NCBI RefSeq assembly: GCF_024752025.1 | Contig: NZ_JANTPU010000001.1 | Span: 1,882,873 to 1,946,872 of the forward strand | Direction: 5' to 3' | Origin: Pseudidiomarina sp. CB1 | GTDB lineage: Bacteria; Pseudomonadota; Gammaproteobacteria; Enterobacterales; Alteromonadaceae | DNA length: 64,000 bases | In this document: positions 55,413 to 64,000 of the stretch, one piece after another | Numbering within the stretch: the stretch's first letter is position 1 | Layout of the letters: the number at the start of each line of letters is the position of its first letter | Program-made: the position numbers and the translations under genes | Notes under the pieces: generated by a model | Told to the model about the DNA's origin: nothing | What the model saw: only the letters and a program-made list of their open reading frames with translations | Databases searched by the model: none

Positions 55413-56433
55413 TCGCGAGGACGATCTGCGCATGGATGCGGCCAATGACTTTAGTTTTGCTGGCTTAACCCCCGATTTAATCGCCAATGCTCTAGCCAGT
55501 GTTGGCGTTGATCCTATGTCGGGCCTGCTAGCACTCAATAGCTATGAGAATCGGGTGTACCAGTTTATTGCTGACGACCAAAAGCGCTATGTGGCCAAGT
55601 TTTATCGGCCGGCGCGTTGGAGCAATGAGCAGATTCTCGAAGAGCATGCGTTTACCGCAGAGCTCCTCGCCGAGGACGTGCCTGCGGTGGCGCCTTTGGT
55701 GCTTGATGGTGCGACCTTGCATAGCTTTGAAGGCTACCGCTTTAGCGTTTTCCCTAGCATTGGTGGGCGTGCTGTCGAACCGGGTGACGTCGATCAGCTT
55801 GAGCGTATTGGTCGGCAAATTGGTCGCTTGCATGCGGTGGCGCGGCAAGGTGAATTTAAACATCGAAAGCGCCTGACTGCTGAAGATCATGTCAGTGCCT
55901 CGTTGGTGACGTTGCGACAGACCCCGCTTATCCCCGACAATCTGCAGAGCGCATTCTGGGCCATTGCTGAACCGTTGAGCGACTTGTTGCTTGAGACCGA
56001 TTTCAGCGGTTTTGATCAACAACGTTTGCATGGCGACTGCCATATTGGCAATATGCTGTTGCATGATGACTTGCTGACTTTTGTTGATTTTGATGACGCC
56101 ATGACGGGCCCAGCGGTCCAAGATCTTTGGATGATGTTAGCGGGTGATGATCGTCAGCAACGCTGGCAACAGCTTGATGCGTTGGTCAGCGGTTACGAAG
56201 AATTTTGTGATTTTGATGAACGTGAAACGCAATTGATTGAACCCTTACGCGGTTTTCGCATCATACACTACATGGCGTGGCTGGCGCGGCGCTGGGAAGA
56301 TGCAGCGTTTCAACGCGCGTTCCCGTGGTTTGCTGAGCAACGCTACTGGGAACAACAAGTGTTGGCACTCAAAGAACAGTATGCTGCGTTGCAAGAAGCG
56401 CCACTGGAATTGCGTCCAAATTTTAATTGTTAA
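55405..56433 (+). CDS. srkA: Stress response Ser/Thr kinase SrkA
   Basis: This 342-residue protein has an APH-like kinase fold: YENRVYQFIADDQKRYVAKFYRPARW (lysine), catalytic HGDCHIGNML and FVDFDDAMTGPAVQDLWMM. This matches YihE/RdoA/SrkA of E. coli, which protects against stress-induced death. The ATG at 55405 overlaps the ccoG stop by eight bases, so ccoG-srkA is co-translated; dsbA follows 36 bases later, as in E. coli. Confidence 0.95.
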   Translation: MSNREDDLRMDAANDFSFAGLTPDLIANALASVGVDPMSGLLALNSYENRVYQFIADDQKRYVAKFYRPARWSNEQILEEHAFTAELLAEDVPAVAPLVLDGATLHSFEGYRFSVFPSIGGRAVEPGDVDQLERIGRQIGRLHAVARQGEFKHRKRLTAEDHVSASLVTLRQTPLIPDNLQSAFWAIAEPLSDLLLETDFSGFDQQRLHGDCHIGNMLLHDDLLTFVDFDDAMTGPAVQDLWMMLAGDDRQQRWQQLDALVSGYEEFCDFDERETQLIEPLRGFRIIHYMAWLARRWEDAAFQRAFPWFAEQRYWEQQVLALKEQYAALQEAPLELRPNFNC

Positions 56434-56469
56434 ATTAAGTAACTATTAGTAACTACAGGAAATAACCAA

Positions 56470-57075
56470 ATGAAGAAGTTGTTGTTTGCCGTTTTGGCCT
56501 TGATGCTGTTCCCTGCCGCTGCGCAGCAATTTGAAGAAGGCGTGCACTACGAAGTGATCGCTGAACAGGGCACTGAAGAGCCAATCATTACTGAATATTT
56601 CTCGTTCTTCTGTGGCGCTTGCTACCGTTTTGAGCCGATTGCTCAAGCAATGGCAGAAAAATACCCTGAAGCCTTTGAAAAGTCGCACGTATCGTTCATC
56701 AATTACAAAGGCCAAGGCATGATGATGAACCAAGCCTGGGCACTAGCGCAGCGTTTGAACAAAGAAAAAGAAATTTCGGCGGCAATCTTTCAACGCAACT
56801 TCGCACAAGGCAACATGATCGGTAGCAAAGAAGATTTCGAAGCTATTTTTGCCACTAACGGCGTTGAAAAAGAAGATTTCAATAAGATGATCAATAGCTT
56901 TGGTGTACGCGGCATGGCCAACAAGATGGACCGTGAAGCGTCAAACTTCGGTGTGAATTCAACGCCAACGTTTATCGTGAATGGTAAATACAAGCTGATC
57001 CCACAAGGTTTCAGTGAAAGCCAGAACTTCGCCGATGACTTTATTGCTGCTGCGGGTTATCTGCTCGAGAAATAA
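56470..57075 (+). CDS. dsbA: Periplasmic thiol:disulfide interchange protein DsbA
   Basis: This 201-residue protein has a signal peptide (MKKLLFAVLALMLFPAAA) and a thioredoxin fold with a catalytic motif Cys48-Gly-Ala-Cys51 in EYFSFFCGACYRFEPI. E. coli has CPHC at this place. The cis-Pro loop STPTFIVNGKY is present. It introduces disulfides in exported proteins with DsbB. Gene order srkA-dsbA is conserved. Its last 35 bases overlap the convergent yihG gene. Confidence 0.95.
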   Translation: MKKLLFAVLALMLFPAAAQQFEEGVHYEVIAEQGTEEPIITEYFSFFCGACYRFEPIAQAMAEKYPEAFEKSHVSFINYKGQGMMMNQAWALAQRLNKEKEISAAIFQRNFAQGNMIGSKEDFEAIFATNGVEKEDFNKMINSFGVRGMANKMDREASNFGVNSTPTFIVNGKYKLIPQGFSESQNFADDFIAAAGYLLEK

Positions 57076-57982
57076 GTTCCTCAATGACCTCATCTTTATG
57101 CTGCCAGCGTTGGTTTAACCAGCGCTGGAAGCGTGCTTTAAATTTCTCATCATTAAAGTAATCACCGATCAGCTCGGGCTGCATCGGAATGGTTTCGACA
57201 TTCACATAGATATCTCTTAGTTGCCCACTTAGCAGGAGCCACACTGCTGGACGTTGGTTCGTCGGGTAAACAATCGTAATATCCAAAATAGCATCGAATT
57301 GTTCGCCCATGGTTTGCAAAGTGAATGCTGTGCCGCCTGCTTTCGGTGGCAGCAAGTGCTTGAATGAACTGTTTTTGGCCTTATGTTTTTCTGGCGTGAA
57401 GCGCGTACCTTCGCAGAAGTTAATAACTGTAGTGGGAATGTGCCGAAACTTAGCGCATTTCTTTTGCGTGGTGGCAATGTCACGTCCTTTTAGGTGAGGC
57501 TTGCGGGCAATTTGTTCGCGGCTATAGCGTTTCATAAACGGCATATCCAGCGTCCAGCACCCTAAACCAATAATCGGCACCCAAAACAATTGCTGCTTCA
57601 AGAAAAAACGCGGCATTGGCATGTTGCGCGAGGCCAAGTGCATCAGCACCAAAATATCGACCCAGCTCAAATGGTTGCACAAGATCATGTACCAGCGATC
57701 ACGATGCAACTGGGCGTCACCCTGAATATGCCAGTGCATCGGTTGCGTCAGTCGGAACATCATTGACATGGCGTAGCCCCACAGGCGAAAAAGCCCATTG
57801 GCAAAGGTCGAAAGTCCGCGTTGCACCACTGGAATAGGGAGTAATAATTTCGGTAGTCCGACCAAAATCACCAACAGACCAATAATCGCAGTGGCGAGCG
57901 CACCAAAAATGAAGTTAATAATGACCCGAAAAGGCGCTAACAACAGCGTAAGCATAAGAGGTTCCGACCAGTTAAGTATCAT
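57041..57982 (-). CDS. yihG: YihG-like lysophospholipid acyltransferase
   Basis: This protein of up to 313 residues has an N-terminal membrane segment and the PlsC-type acyltransferase motifs NHLSWVDIL (HxxxxD), FMKRYSREQIARKP and EGTRFTPEKHK. It is an inner-membrane 1-acyl-sn-glycerol-3-phosphate-type acyltransferase; in E. coli yihG also lies near dsbA. The start may be an in-frame ATG nine codons downstream at 57955. Confidence 0.9.
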   Translation of the reverse strand: MILNWSEPLMLTLLLAPFRVIINFIFGALATAIIGLLVILVGLPKLLLPIPVVQRGLSTFANGLFRLWGYAMSMMFRLTQPMHWHIQGDAQLHRDRWYMILCNHLSWVDILVLMHLASRNMPMPRFFLKQQLFWVPIIGLGCWTLDMPFMKRYSREQIARKPHLKGRDIATTQKKCAKFRHIPTTVINFCEGTRFTPEKHKAKNSSFKHLLPPKAGGTAFTLQTMGEQFDAILDITIVYPTNQRPAVWLLLSGQLRDIYVNVETIPMQPELIGDYFNDEKFKARFQRWLNQRWQHKDEVIEELISRADNPQQQ

Positions 57983-58080
57983 TTCATCATACGGAAATTA
58001 AAGGGCAAAGCTCAACTTTAATTCAGTGTTGAATGTGTAGAGGTGAGCTTGCCAGTGCTGAAAAAAACAGCTACATTATA

Positions 58081-58096
58081 CTGTATATTTATACAG
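58081..58096 (+). promoter_or_regulatory. LexA box of the imuAB-dnaE2 operon
   Basis: CTGTATATTTATACAG is a perfect 16-base LexA operator of the gammaproteobacterial form (CTGT-N8-ACAG), 17-32 bases before the imuA ATG. The candidate -10 TATACT at 58077-58082 overlaps its start, as expected for SOS repression. Confidence 0.93.
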
Positions 58097-58112
58097 TATT
58101 TGCGAGGTTGTT

Positions 58113-58754
58113 ATGGCACACCCTTTACAAGACTTGGTGCACAAAGGATGGGTCTGGCAGGGGCGCGAGGCCGTAGAGCAGTTAGCACCGGAACAATTAG
58201 TGGCGAGTGGTTGGGCAGAGTTGGACCGGCGCTTGGGTGGCGGCTGGCTACGAGGGGCCGTGCACGAAGTTCAGGTGCTGCATCACTTTCAAGGCGAATT
58301 AGCATTGTTGTTGCCGGTGCTACTTGCGCAAGAAAAACCTTGCCTGTGGTTGAATCCACCTTGTCAGCCCTATTGGCCCGGCTTGCGCTACCAACACCTC
58401 AAGCAAGCGCCCTTATGGTTGCAAGAAAGAGATCAGAAGCAAGCGTTGTGGGCCTTTGAGCAAGCCTTGCAAAGCGAAGCGCTAGGCGTTGTGGTGGCAT
58501 GGTTTGACAGCATTGACGCCAGCGGCGTAAGGCGCTTGCAGCAAAGCGCTGCCAAGCATCAGCAACTCGCCTTTGTGATCACGCCATGGCAACAAACCAC
58601 CGAAGCCCGTGCTTATGTGAACCGCTTGCAGCTCAGCTGGGCGGCTGAGCAGTTGCAAATCGCCGTGTTGAAGCGCCGTGCCGGTTGGCCATTGCCTGCC
58701 TTCCCTTGCAACGTAGAGCGGCACTTACCGGAGCGCAGACGGTTATCGGCATGA
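58113..58754 (+). CDS. imuA: SOS mutagenesis protein ImuA
   Basis: This 213-residue protein, RecA-like in fold family, has GWAELDRRLGGGWLRGAVHEVQ near the N-terminus. The C-terminal basic region PLPAFPCNVERHLPERRRLSA is typical of ImuA (SulA-like/ImuA family). It acts with ImuB to promote error-prone DnaE2 synthesis after DNA damage. A LexA box lies directly upstream. Its TGA overlaps the ATG of imuB by four bases. Confidence 0.88.
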   Translation: MAHPLQDLVHKGWVWQGREAVEQLAPEQLVASGWAELDRRLGGGWLRGAVHEVQVLHHFQGELALLLPVLLAQEKPCLWLNPPCQPYWPGLRYQHLKQAPLWLQERDQKQALWAFEQALQSEALGVVVAWFDSIDASGVRRLQQSAAKHQQLAFVITPWQQTTEARAYVNRLQLSWAAEQLQIAVLKRRAGWPLPAFPCNVERHLPERRRLSA

Positions 58755-60232
58755 GTTCGAGCAAGCTTTGGTGGTTTTTGCATGTGCCACAGTTGTTGCT
58801 GGATGAGCAATTGAGTTTGCAGAGTCAGGAGCAGCAACAGCAGCCACAGGTACTTTGTACCAGTGACGGTCAGCGTCGACGCCAGGTAGTGCAAGCGAAT
58901 CGCGCAGCAGTCGCTGGTGGTGTACGTGAGGGTATGGCTGAGGTGACAGCAAGTACTTTGTTGCCTGATTTACAGCAACGTGATTACGACGAAGATCGTG
59001 AAGTACAAGTGCTTAGACGGTTGGCGCAGTGGCTACATCAAGATATTGCACAGATTGCGCTGTACCCACCGCATGGCTTATTGCTGGCCGTGCATGATCT
59101 GCAACGTATGTACGGTGGTTATGCTGGGGTGCAGCGGCAATTGCAGCGGCGGCTCAATAGTATCGCTGTGCATTATGTTCTTGCGGCAGGTTATAGTCCT
59201 TTGGTTGCGCGGTTATTAGCACAATCAGGTAAAAACATACTGAGCGCCGATAAGGCGGTTTTACAGCATGAGCTTGGGCAAGTATCCATAATGCAAAGCT
59301 TATTGCCAGCGCAGCAACAACAACAGTTACAAGAGGTCGGTATTGAGCGACTTGGAGCGTTGTTACACCTTCCTGTTGCTGAATTAGGTGCGCGCTTTGG
59401 CCGCAATATGTTCAGTTATATGGCGCAATTAAAAGGTGATTTGCTACCACCGCAGCAATGGTATCGCCCGCCATTACGCTTCCGTGAGTGTCTCGATTTA
59501 CTGACCGAAGTCGCTAGTTGGCAACAGCTTTTGTTTCCGTTACGGCGGCTATTGCAACAATTAGAGGCGTTTTTACAAGTACGGCAACTGAGCGTGACAG
59601 AGTTGGCGCTGATTGCACACCACCGTGATAAACGACAGACCTTTGTGCGAGTGGCGTTTGCCCTGCCTCTATGGCGGCAGCGCGACATGTTGCAATTGGT
59701 GCAGCTCCAGTTAGAACGGCAGCAGTTAAAGACTCCCGCTTTGGAGTTAAGCGTACGCGCGGAAGACTTTAGTGCACGGGAAGTTCAGCACGGCAGTTGG
59801 TTGCCTGCCCAGCAAGATGCCTATACGCAGGGTAACGAGCAACGACAGTTGCAAGCGTTATTGGGTAAGTTGCAAGCGCGTTTAGGTGAGCAAGCCGTGC
59901 AACAAGCACAATGGGTGCAGGACTGGCGACCAGAGCTGGCGCAGCAATGGCAAACGAGTGCCGCAGTGCAACTGAAAACGGCAATATCCGCGGATTTGCC
60001 GCGGCCGCTGTGGTTATTGCCTGAAGCCGAGCCGATCAACGTTAGTGACTGGCAATTGCAGTGGGGCCCAGAACGCATTCAAAGCGGTTGGTGGGACGGG
60101 CAAAGTATGGTGCGCGACTATTTTATTGCGCTGGATAGGTGGCAACGACAAGGTTGGATCTACCGCACTTGCGCGAGCTACCAGAGTAACGAAAGCAGCG
60201 AACAGTGGTATTTGCATGGTTGGTATAGCTAA
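58751..60232 (+). CDS. imuB: Y-family polymerase-like protein ImuB
   Basis: This 493-residue protein is related to Y-family DNA polymerases (Pol IV-like, with the palm region LLLAVHDLQRMYGG) but lacks the catalytic acidic residues (the DVD and DE motifs are not seen), as is normal for ImuB. It is a hub that binds the beta clamp, ImuA and DnaE2. A possible clamp-binding QL motif was not assigned. The ATG at 58751 overlaps the imuA stop (ATGA). The C-terminal part contains ALELSVRAEDFSARE-like elements. Confidence 0.93.
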   Translation: MSSSKLWWFLHVPQLLLDEQLSLQSQEQQQQPQVLCTSDGQRRRQVVQANRAAVAGGVREGMAEVTASTLLPDLQQRDYDEDREVQVLRRLAQWLHQDIAQIALYPPHGLLLAVHDLQRMYGGYAGVQRQLQRRLNSIAVHYVLAAGYSPLVARLLAQSGKNILSADKAVLQHELGQVSIMQSLLPAQQQQQLQEVGIERLGALLHLPVAELGARFGRNMFSYMAQLKGDLLPPQQWYRPPLRFRECLDLLTEVASWQQLLFPLRRLLQQLEAFLQVRQLSVTELALIAHHRDKRQTFVRVAFALPLWRQRDMLQLVQLQLERQQLKTPALELSVRAEDFSAREVQHGSWLPAQQDAYTQGNEQRQLQALLGKLQARLGEQAVQQAQWVQDWRPELAQQWQTSAAVQLKTAISADLPRPLWLLPEAEPINVSDWQLQWGPERIQSGWWDGQSMVRDYFIALDRWQRQGWIYRTCASYQSNESSEQWYLHGWYS

Positions 60233-63200
60233 CAGCGGCGAACAGTGGCGCCCGAGCGCTCTTAACTGTGTCACCAACTACAGCTTCTTGTATGGTGCGG
60301 CGCATCCGCATGAGTATATTCAACGTGCAGTGCAACTTGACTACCGAGCGTTAGCGATTACTGACGAGTGCTCAGTGGCAGGTGTCGTGCGAGCCTTCGT
60401 CGCAATGAAAGGTTTAGCTCACCCACTTAAGCTCTTAATGGGCAGTTTTTTTGTCGTGTCTGACGTCGGCACCCTCATAGTGCTGGCGCAAAATCGCCAA
60501 GGATACGGCCAGCTATGTCGACTTATTACCTTAGGACGTAGCCGTTGCGCCAAAGGTAGTTATCAGGTTGAGCTCAGTGACTTTTTACAGGGACTCGACG
60601 ACTGTTTGCTGCTTTGGCGTCCTCAAGAGCAGCGCTTTAGCGAACACTTGAGTAAGCTACGTACGGCTTTTTCGGAGCGCTTATGGTTGGCCTACGCACG
60701 GCACTATCAGGCCACGGATGTAAGTGAAGTACGCACATATCAGCATTACCAACGCATCAGTCAGCTCCCAGTCGTTGCCGTTGACGAAGTGCTTTACCCT
60801 GAACCTGAGCGGCAGAAATTGCATGATGTGATGACGGCGATTCGTTATCGGCAAACGTTATCTGGGGTTCGTGCCAACTTACGCCCAAATGCTGAGCATT
60901 ATTTACGTTCGGCGGCACAGCTAAAACGTTGTTATCCAGAGTCGTGGTTATATGCTACCGATACGATTGTGGCGCGCTGTGATTTTCAATTGAGTGAGCT
61001 TAGCTACGGGTACCCTGCCGAACTCGTCCCCGAGGGCATGAGCGCCACAGAGCACCTGCGTCAGCTTGCCTATGCAGGCGCCAAACAGCGCTTTCCAGAT
61101 GGTTTGCGAAGTGACGTACAGGCAAAGCTAGAGAAAGAACTGAGTATTATTGCCGGATTAAAGTACGAGTATTTCTTTTTAACTATTCACGACATTGTGC
61201 AGTTTGCCCAGCAGCGTGGGATTCTGTATCAAGGCCGTGGTTCTGCCGCCAATTCGGTCGTTTGTTACTGTCTGCAAATCACAGCGGTTAATCCTGACCA
61301 AGTCGATGTCTTGTTTGAACGCTTTATTTCAAAGGAGCGTGATGAGCCGCCCGACATTGATGTGGACTTTGAGCATCAGCGCCGCGAAGAAGTCATTCAA
61401 TACATCTATAAGAAGTACGGTCGTGATCGTGCAGCGTTGGCGGCTACGGTGATTCGCTACCGGTTACGCAGTGCCTTTCGTGATGTCGGCAAAGCGCTTG
61501 GTTTTAATGAGCAAGAACTCGGGCACTACTTGCGACAAATAGATCGTCGAGACCAAGACTCTCCTTGGTATGAGCAATTGGCATTACTACAAAAAGGTTT
61601 ACCGCATACCGAGCGCGGACGTTGGTTATTGCAACTTACCGAACAGTTACGAGGTTTTCCGCGGCACTTATCACAGCATGTGGGCGGCTTTGTCATTGCT
61701 GCTGGACCATTAGCCGATTTAGTACCTATTGAGCATGCCAGTATGGCTGATCGTACTGTGATTCAATGGGACAAGGACGACTTAGAAACACTAAAGCTGA
61801 TCAAGGTTGATGTTCTAGCTTTGGGTATGCTGTCGGCCTTGCGACGCATGTTGCAATTGGTTGCCGAGCACTATCAACGGCCGCTGGATTTAGCCAGTAT
61901 TCCTACCGAAGACCCTAAGGTTTACCAGATGTTGCAACGCGCCGACTCCATAGGCGTGTTCCAGATTGAGTCACGCGCACAAATGAATATGTTGCCACGG
62001 CTGCGCCCTGCTACCTTTTATGACTTGGTAGTGCAAATTGCTATTGTGCGACCAGGGCCAATTCAGGGTGACATGGTACATCCTTATTTACGGCGCCGCG
62101 CGGGCGAAGAAGCGGTGATCTATCCGAGTGAAGAGGTACGGCAAGTGACCGAGCGCACTTTGGGCGTGCCGATTTTCCAGGAGCAAGTGATCAAGCTGGC
62201 TATGGTGGCAGCTGGGTTTAGTGGTGGCGAGGCAGATCAATTACGCCGTGCTATGGCCAACTGGCGTAGTACCGGTGAGCTACAGCAATTCGAACAACGT
62301 TTGATTGCGGGGATGCAGGAACGTGGCTATCGACTTGATTTTGCCCAACGCATTTACCAGCAAATTTGTGGTTTTGGCGAGTACGGCTTCCCAGAGTCAC
62401 ATTCGGCGAGTTTTGCTAACTTAGCTTATGCATCGGCGTGGTTTAAGTACCATTACCCTGCAGCATTCTATTGTGGCCTTTTGAACAGTTTGCCGATGGG
62501 ATTTTATTCGGCGGATCAGCTGATCCAAGATGCGCGCCGTCATGATGTCACCATTTTGCCGGTCGATATTCAAACCAGTGCTTGGCAACATCAACTGGTG
62601 CCAATGAAAAATGGTATGGCTTTACGGCTAGGTTTTTGTTTAGTTCGCGGGTTGAACGAAACACAAGTGCAAGCGGTGTTGGCGCTCCGCCCTGCAGCAG
62701 GCTTTGCTTCATTAAGTGCCTTACGCGGCGCTGGCGCGAGTCCTGCATTATTACAACGATTTGCCGCCGCCGATGCTTTGAAGAAAATAGCTGGACACCG
62801 TTATCAAAGTCAGTGGCAGACGCTTGCCGAGAAAGTTGAACAGTTACCTTTGTTTGTTGATGGCGAAACGAGTGCTGGCCAAGATGAACACGTCTTAGAG
62901 CTAATGCCACCCACCGAAGTGAAGAGTTTAGCGGCAGATTACCGAGTATTGGGCACCTCTATTCGTCGTCACCCTCTCGCATTACTGCGCGAACGTCGGT
63001 TGTTAGCTGGTGTGCGCACAGCTGCTGAGCTGGCAGGTTGCCGCCATCAACAAATCGTACAAGTGGCGGGGTTGGTTACGTGTCGACAGCGACCAGGCAC
63101 GGCAGGTGGCGTGACCTTTATTACTTTAGAAGATGAAACGGGTATGGTGAACGTGGTGATATGGCAAGCAACGGCCCGCGCTCAGCGCCAGGAATACCTT

Positions 63201-63341
63201 ACCGCAAGGTTACTAAAAGTTGTGGGTACTGTCGAAATACATGGCGAGGTCATTCATGTTATTGCCGGGCGCTTAGAAGATGGCGCGCCATTGCTGGCGC
63301 AACTCGAGATGGAAGGGAAGCGTTCGCGTGACTTTCACTAA
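60216..63341 (+). CDS. dnaE2: Error-prone DNA polymerase III alpha subunit DnaE2
   Basis: This 1041-residue protein has an N-terminal PHP domain (NYSFLYGAAHPHEYIQRAVQLDYRALAITDECSVAGVVRA). A polymerase core with catalytic aspartates PDIDVDF at 379-385 follows, then GSAANSVVCYCLQITAVNP. The C-terminal OB-fold (about 945-1020) has IVQVAGLVTCRQRPGTAGGVTFITLEDETGMVNVVIW. It is the ImuC/DnaE2 polymerase of the LexA-controlled mutagenesis operon. The ATG at 60216 lies 17 bases inside imuB; longer in-frame starts are rejected. Confidence 0.95.
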   Translation: MVGIANSGEQWRPSALNCVTNYSFLYGAAHPHEYIQRAVQLDYRALAITDECSVAGVVRAFVAMKGLAHPLKLLMGSFFVVSDVGTLIVLAQNRQGYGQLCRLITLGRSRCAKGSYQVELSDFLQGLDDCLLLWRPQEQRFSEHLSKLRTAFSERLWLAYARHYQATDVSEVRTYQHYQRISQLPVVAVDEVLYPEPERQKLHDVMTAIRYRQTLSGVRANLRPNAEHYLRSAAQLKRCYPESWLYATDTIVARCDFQLSELSYGYPAELVPEGMSATEHLRQLAYAGAKQRFPDGLRSDVQAKLEKELSIIAGLKYEYFFLTIHDIVQFAQQRGILYQGRGSAANSVVCYCLQITAVNPDQVDVLFERFISKERDEPPDIDVDFEHQRREEVIQYIYKKYGRDRAALAATVIRYRLRSAFRDVGKALGFNEQELGHYLRQIDRRDQDSPWYEQLALLQKGLPHTERGRWLLQLTEQLRGFPRHLSQHVGGFVIAAGPLADLVPIEHASMADRTVIQWDKDDLETLKLIKVDVLALGMLSALRRMLQLVAEHYQRPLDLASIPTEDPKVYQMLQRADSIGVFQIESRAQMNMLPRLRPATFYDLVVQIAIVRPGPIQGDMVHPYLRRRAGEEAVIYPSEEVRQVTERTLGVPIFQEQVIKLAMVAAGFSGGEADQLRRAMANWRSTGELQQFEQRLIAGMQERGYRLDFAQRIYQQICGFGEYGFPESHSASFANLAYASAWFKYHYPAAFYCGLLNSLPMGFYSADQLIQDARRHDVTILPVDIQTSAWQHQLVPMKNGMALRLGFCLVRGLNETQVQAVLALRPAAGFASLSALRGAGASPALLQRFAAADALKKIAGHRYQSQWQTLAEKVEQLPLFVDGETSAGQDEHVLELMPPTEVKSLAADYRVLGTSIRRHPLALLRERRLLAGVRTAAELAGCRHQQIVQVAGLVTCRQRPGTAGGVTFITLEDETGMVNVVIWQATARAQRQEYLTARLLKVVGTVEIHGEVIHVIAGRLEDGAPLLAQLEMEGKRSRDFH

Positions 63342-63886
63342 ACGGAATGTACATTTAAAGCATACTCATCTTTAAGTTTTACATAGTTGGCAGCAGACGC
63401 AGGTAAAAACGCCTTTTCTTCATCGGTAAGCGGACGTGCTTCTTGCACTGGGCTGCCTACATAGAGATAGCCGCTACGTAGTGTTTTACCTGGCGGTACT
63501 AAACTTCCTGCCCCAATGATAACGTCATCTTCTACCATCGCACCGTCCATGATCACCGCCGACATACCAATAAGGATACGGGACCCAATCGTACAGCCAT
63601 GCAGCATCACATGATGGCCCACGGTAACATCGTCTCCAATGACTAAAGGGTGACCGTCTGGGTTACCACTGCTTTTGCGACTGACATGTAGCACGCAATT
63701 GTCTTGAATATTGGTACGTGCGCCAATACTTATGTAATTGACGTCCCCCCGCGCGGAAACGAGTGGCCATACACTGCTGTTTTCTCCCAGCGTGACGTCA
63801 CCGACGATAATCGCACTGCGATCAATATAGACATGTTCCCCAATGGTCGGCTCGATGCCCTGATAACTACGAATATCACCATTCAT
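63338..63886 (-). CDS. Gamma-class carbonic anhydrase family protein (YrdA-like)
   Basis: This 182-residue protein is a left-handed beta-helix of hexapeptide repeats (IIVGDVTLGENSSVWPL, IGARTNIQDNCVLHV, VTVGHHVMLHGCTIG). The zinc-binding histidines lie in NCVLHV and VGHHVMLH. Family members include YrdA and CaiE/PaaY; activity in this protein is not shown. AAGGAG is eight bases before the ATG. Its stop overlaps the dnaE2 stop by four bases. Confidence 0.9.
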   Translation of the reverse strand: MNGDIRSYQGIEPTIGEHVYIDRSAIIVGDVTLGENSSVWPLVSARGDVNYISIGARTNIQDNCVLHVSRKSSGNPDGHPLVIGDDVTVGHHVMLHGCTIGSRILIGMSAVIMDGAMVEDDVIIGAGSLVPPGKTLRSGYLYVGSPVQEARPLTDEEKAFLPASAANYVKLKDEYALNVHSV

Positions 63887-64000
63887 GGGACTTACTCCTT
63901 AAATTGTTAGCTTTTTGATCGAAATTGATACTTCTTAGCCTAGCAGAAACCCTTATAACGCGCGAGTTCAGCTAAAAAAACAGCGATCTGCACAACAAAC

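Noticed and set aside
58111..58359. Minus-strand frame opposite imuA
   Set aside because: Proline/alanine/arginine-rich shadow frame; imuA on the plus strand has a LexA promoter, a ribosome-binding context and family motifs.
63887..64000. tRNA or small RNA gene at the right edge
   Set aside because: No cloverleaf or terminator could be drawn; the stretch looks like an upstream region of the carbonic anhydrase gene.

Overview
The window reads as a chromosomal segment of a marine gammaproteobacterium, most likely of the order Alteromonadales and close to Idiomarinaceae (Idiomarina/Pseudidiomarina). This placement is an inference from gene order (parB-atpIBEFHAGDC-glmU-glmS, srkA-dsbA-yihG), the many TonB-dependent receptors, the proteolytic and signalling gene content and the roughly balanced base composition. 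No rRNA, tRNA, CRISPR array, prophage or insertion sequence was found.

Layout. 1-8100: the end of parA, then parB and the complete nine-gene F1Fo ATP synthase operon, closed by a strong terminator. 8166-12250: a lone AT-rich lipoprotein gene, then glmU and glmS (UDP-GlcNAc synthesis), with an intact attTn7 sequence at the glmS end. 12260-14770: a small accessory patch with a toxin-antitoxin pair and several tiny genes. 14770-25110: a short CDF transporter, a uracil-DNA glycosylase, a VTT-flavoprotein fusion, a TonB-dependent receptor with a divergent AraC regulator, a CMD/DoxX-like pair, a methyltransferase and a GGDEF/EAL protein. 25110-30570: a YghU-type GST, a BON lipoprotein, and a forward cluster yccF-reductase-pldA-hotdog-yjdM facing a ChaC-like gene. 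30720-37660: a periplasmic-sensor GGDEF/EAL protein, a membrane protein, a YdbS/YdbT PH-domain pair, a DJ-1/PfpI protein and a DUF4168 protein. 37780-43440: a TonB receptor cotranscribed with a PQQ-type sugar dehydrogenase, then oxyR divergent from ahpC-ahpD. 43490-45054: a decayed GNAT gene and an M20-type hydrolase. 45051-53775: a leftward signalling block (response regulator, histidine kinase, membrane Ser/Thr kinase with TPRs, FHA-GAF protein, exported protein) next to a subtilisin with SLH-like repeats. 53997-57982: ccoG-srkA-dsbA and a convergent yihG. 58081-63341: a LexA box and the SOS mutagenesis cassette imuA-imuB-dnaE2. 63338-63886: a gamma-carbonic anhydrase.

The most interesting items are: (1) a toxin-antitoxin operon whose antitoxin looks like a ParD DNA-binding domain joined to a CcdA toxin-binding tail, paired with a CcdB toxin; (2) the five-gene operon joining a receptor-like Ser/Thr kinase, an FHA-GAF reader, a NarL-type two-component pair and an exported protein; (3) a three-cysteine AhpC with AhpD, resembling the mycobacterial system, beside OxyR, with two hairpins between the genes; (4) a TonB receptor/VTT-flavoprotein/glycosylase operon whose receptor probably starts at an internal TTG. 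All calls come from reading the sequence; no database search was run.
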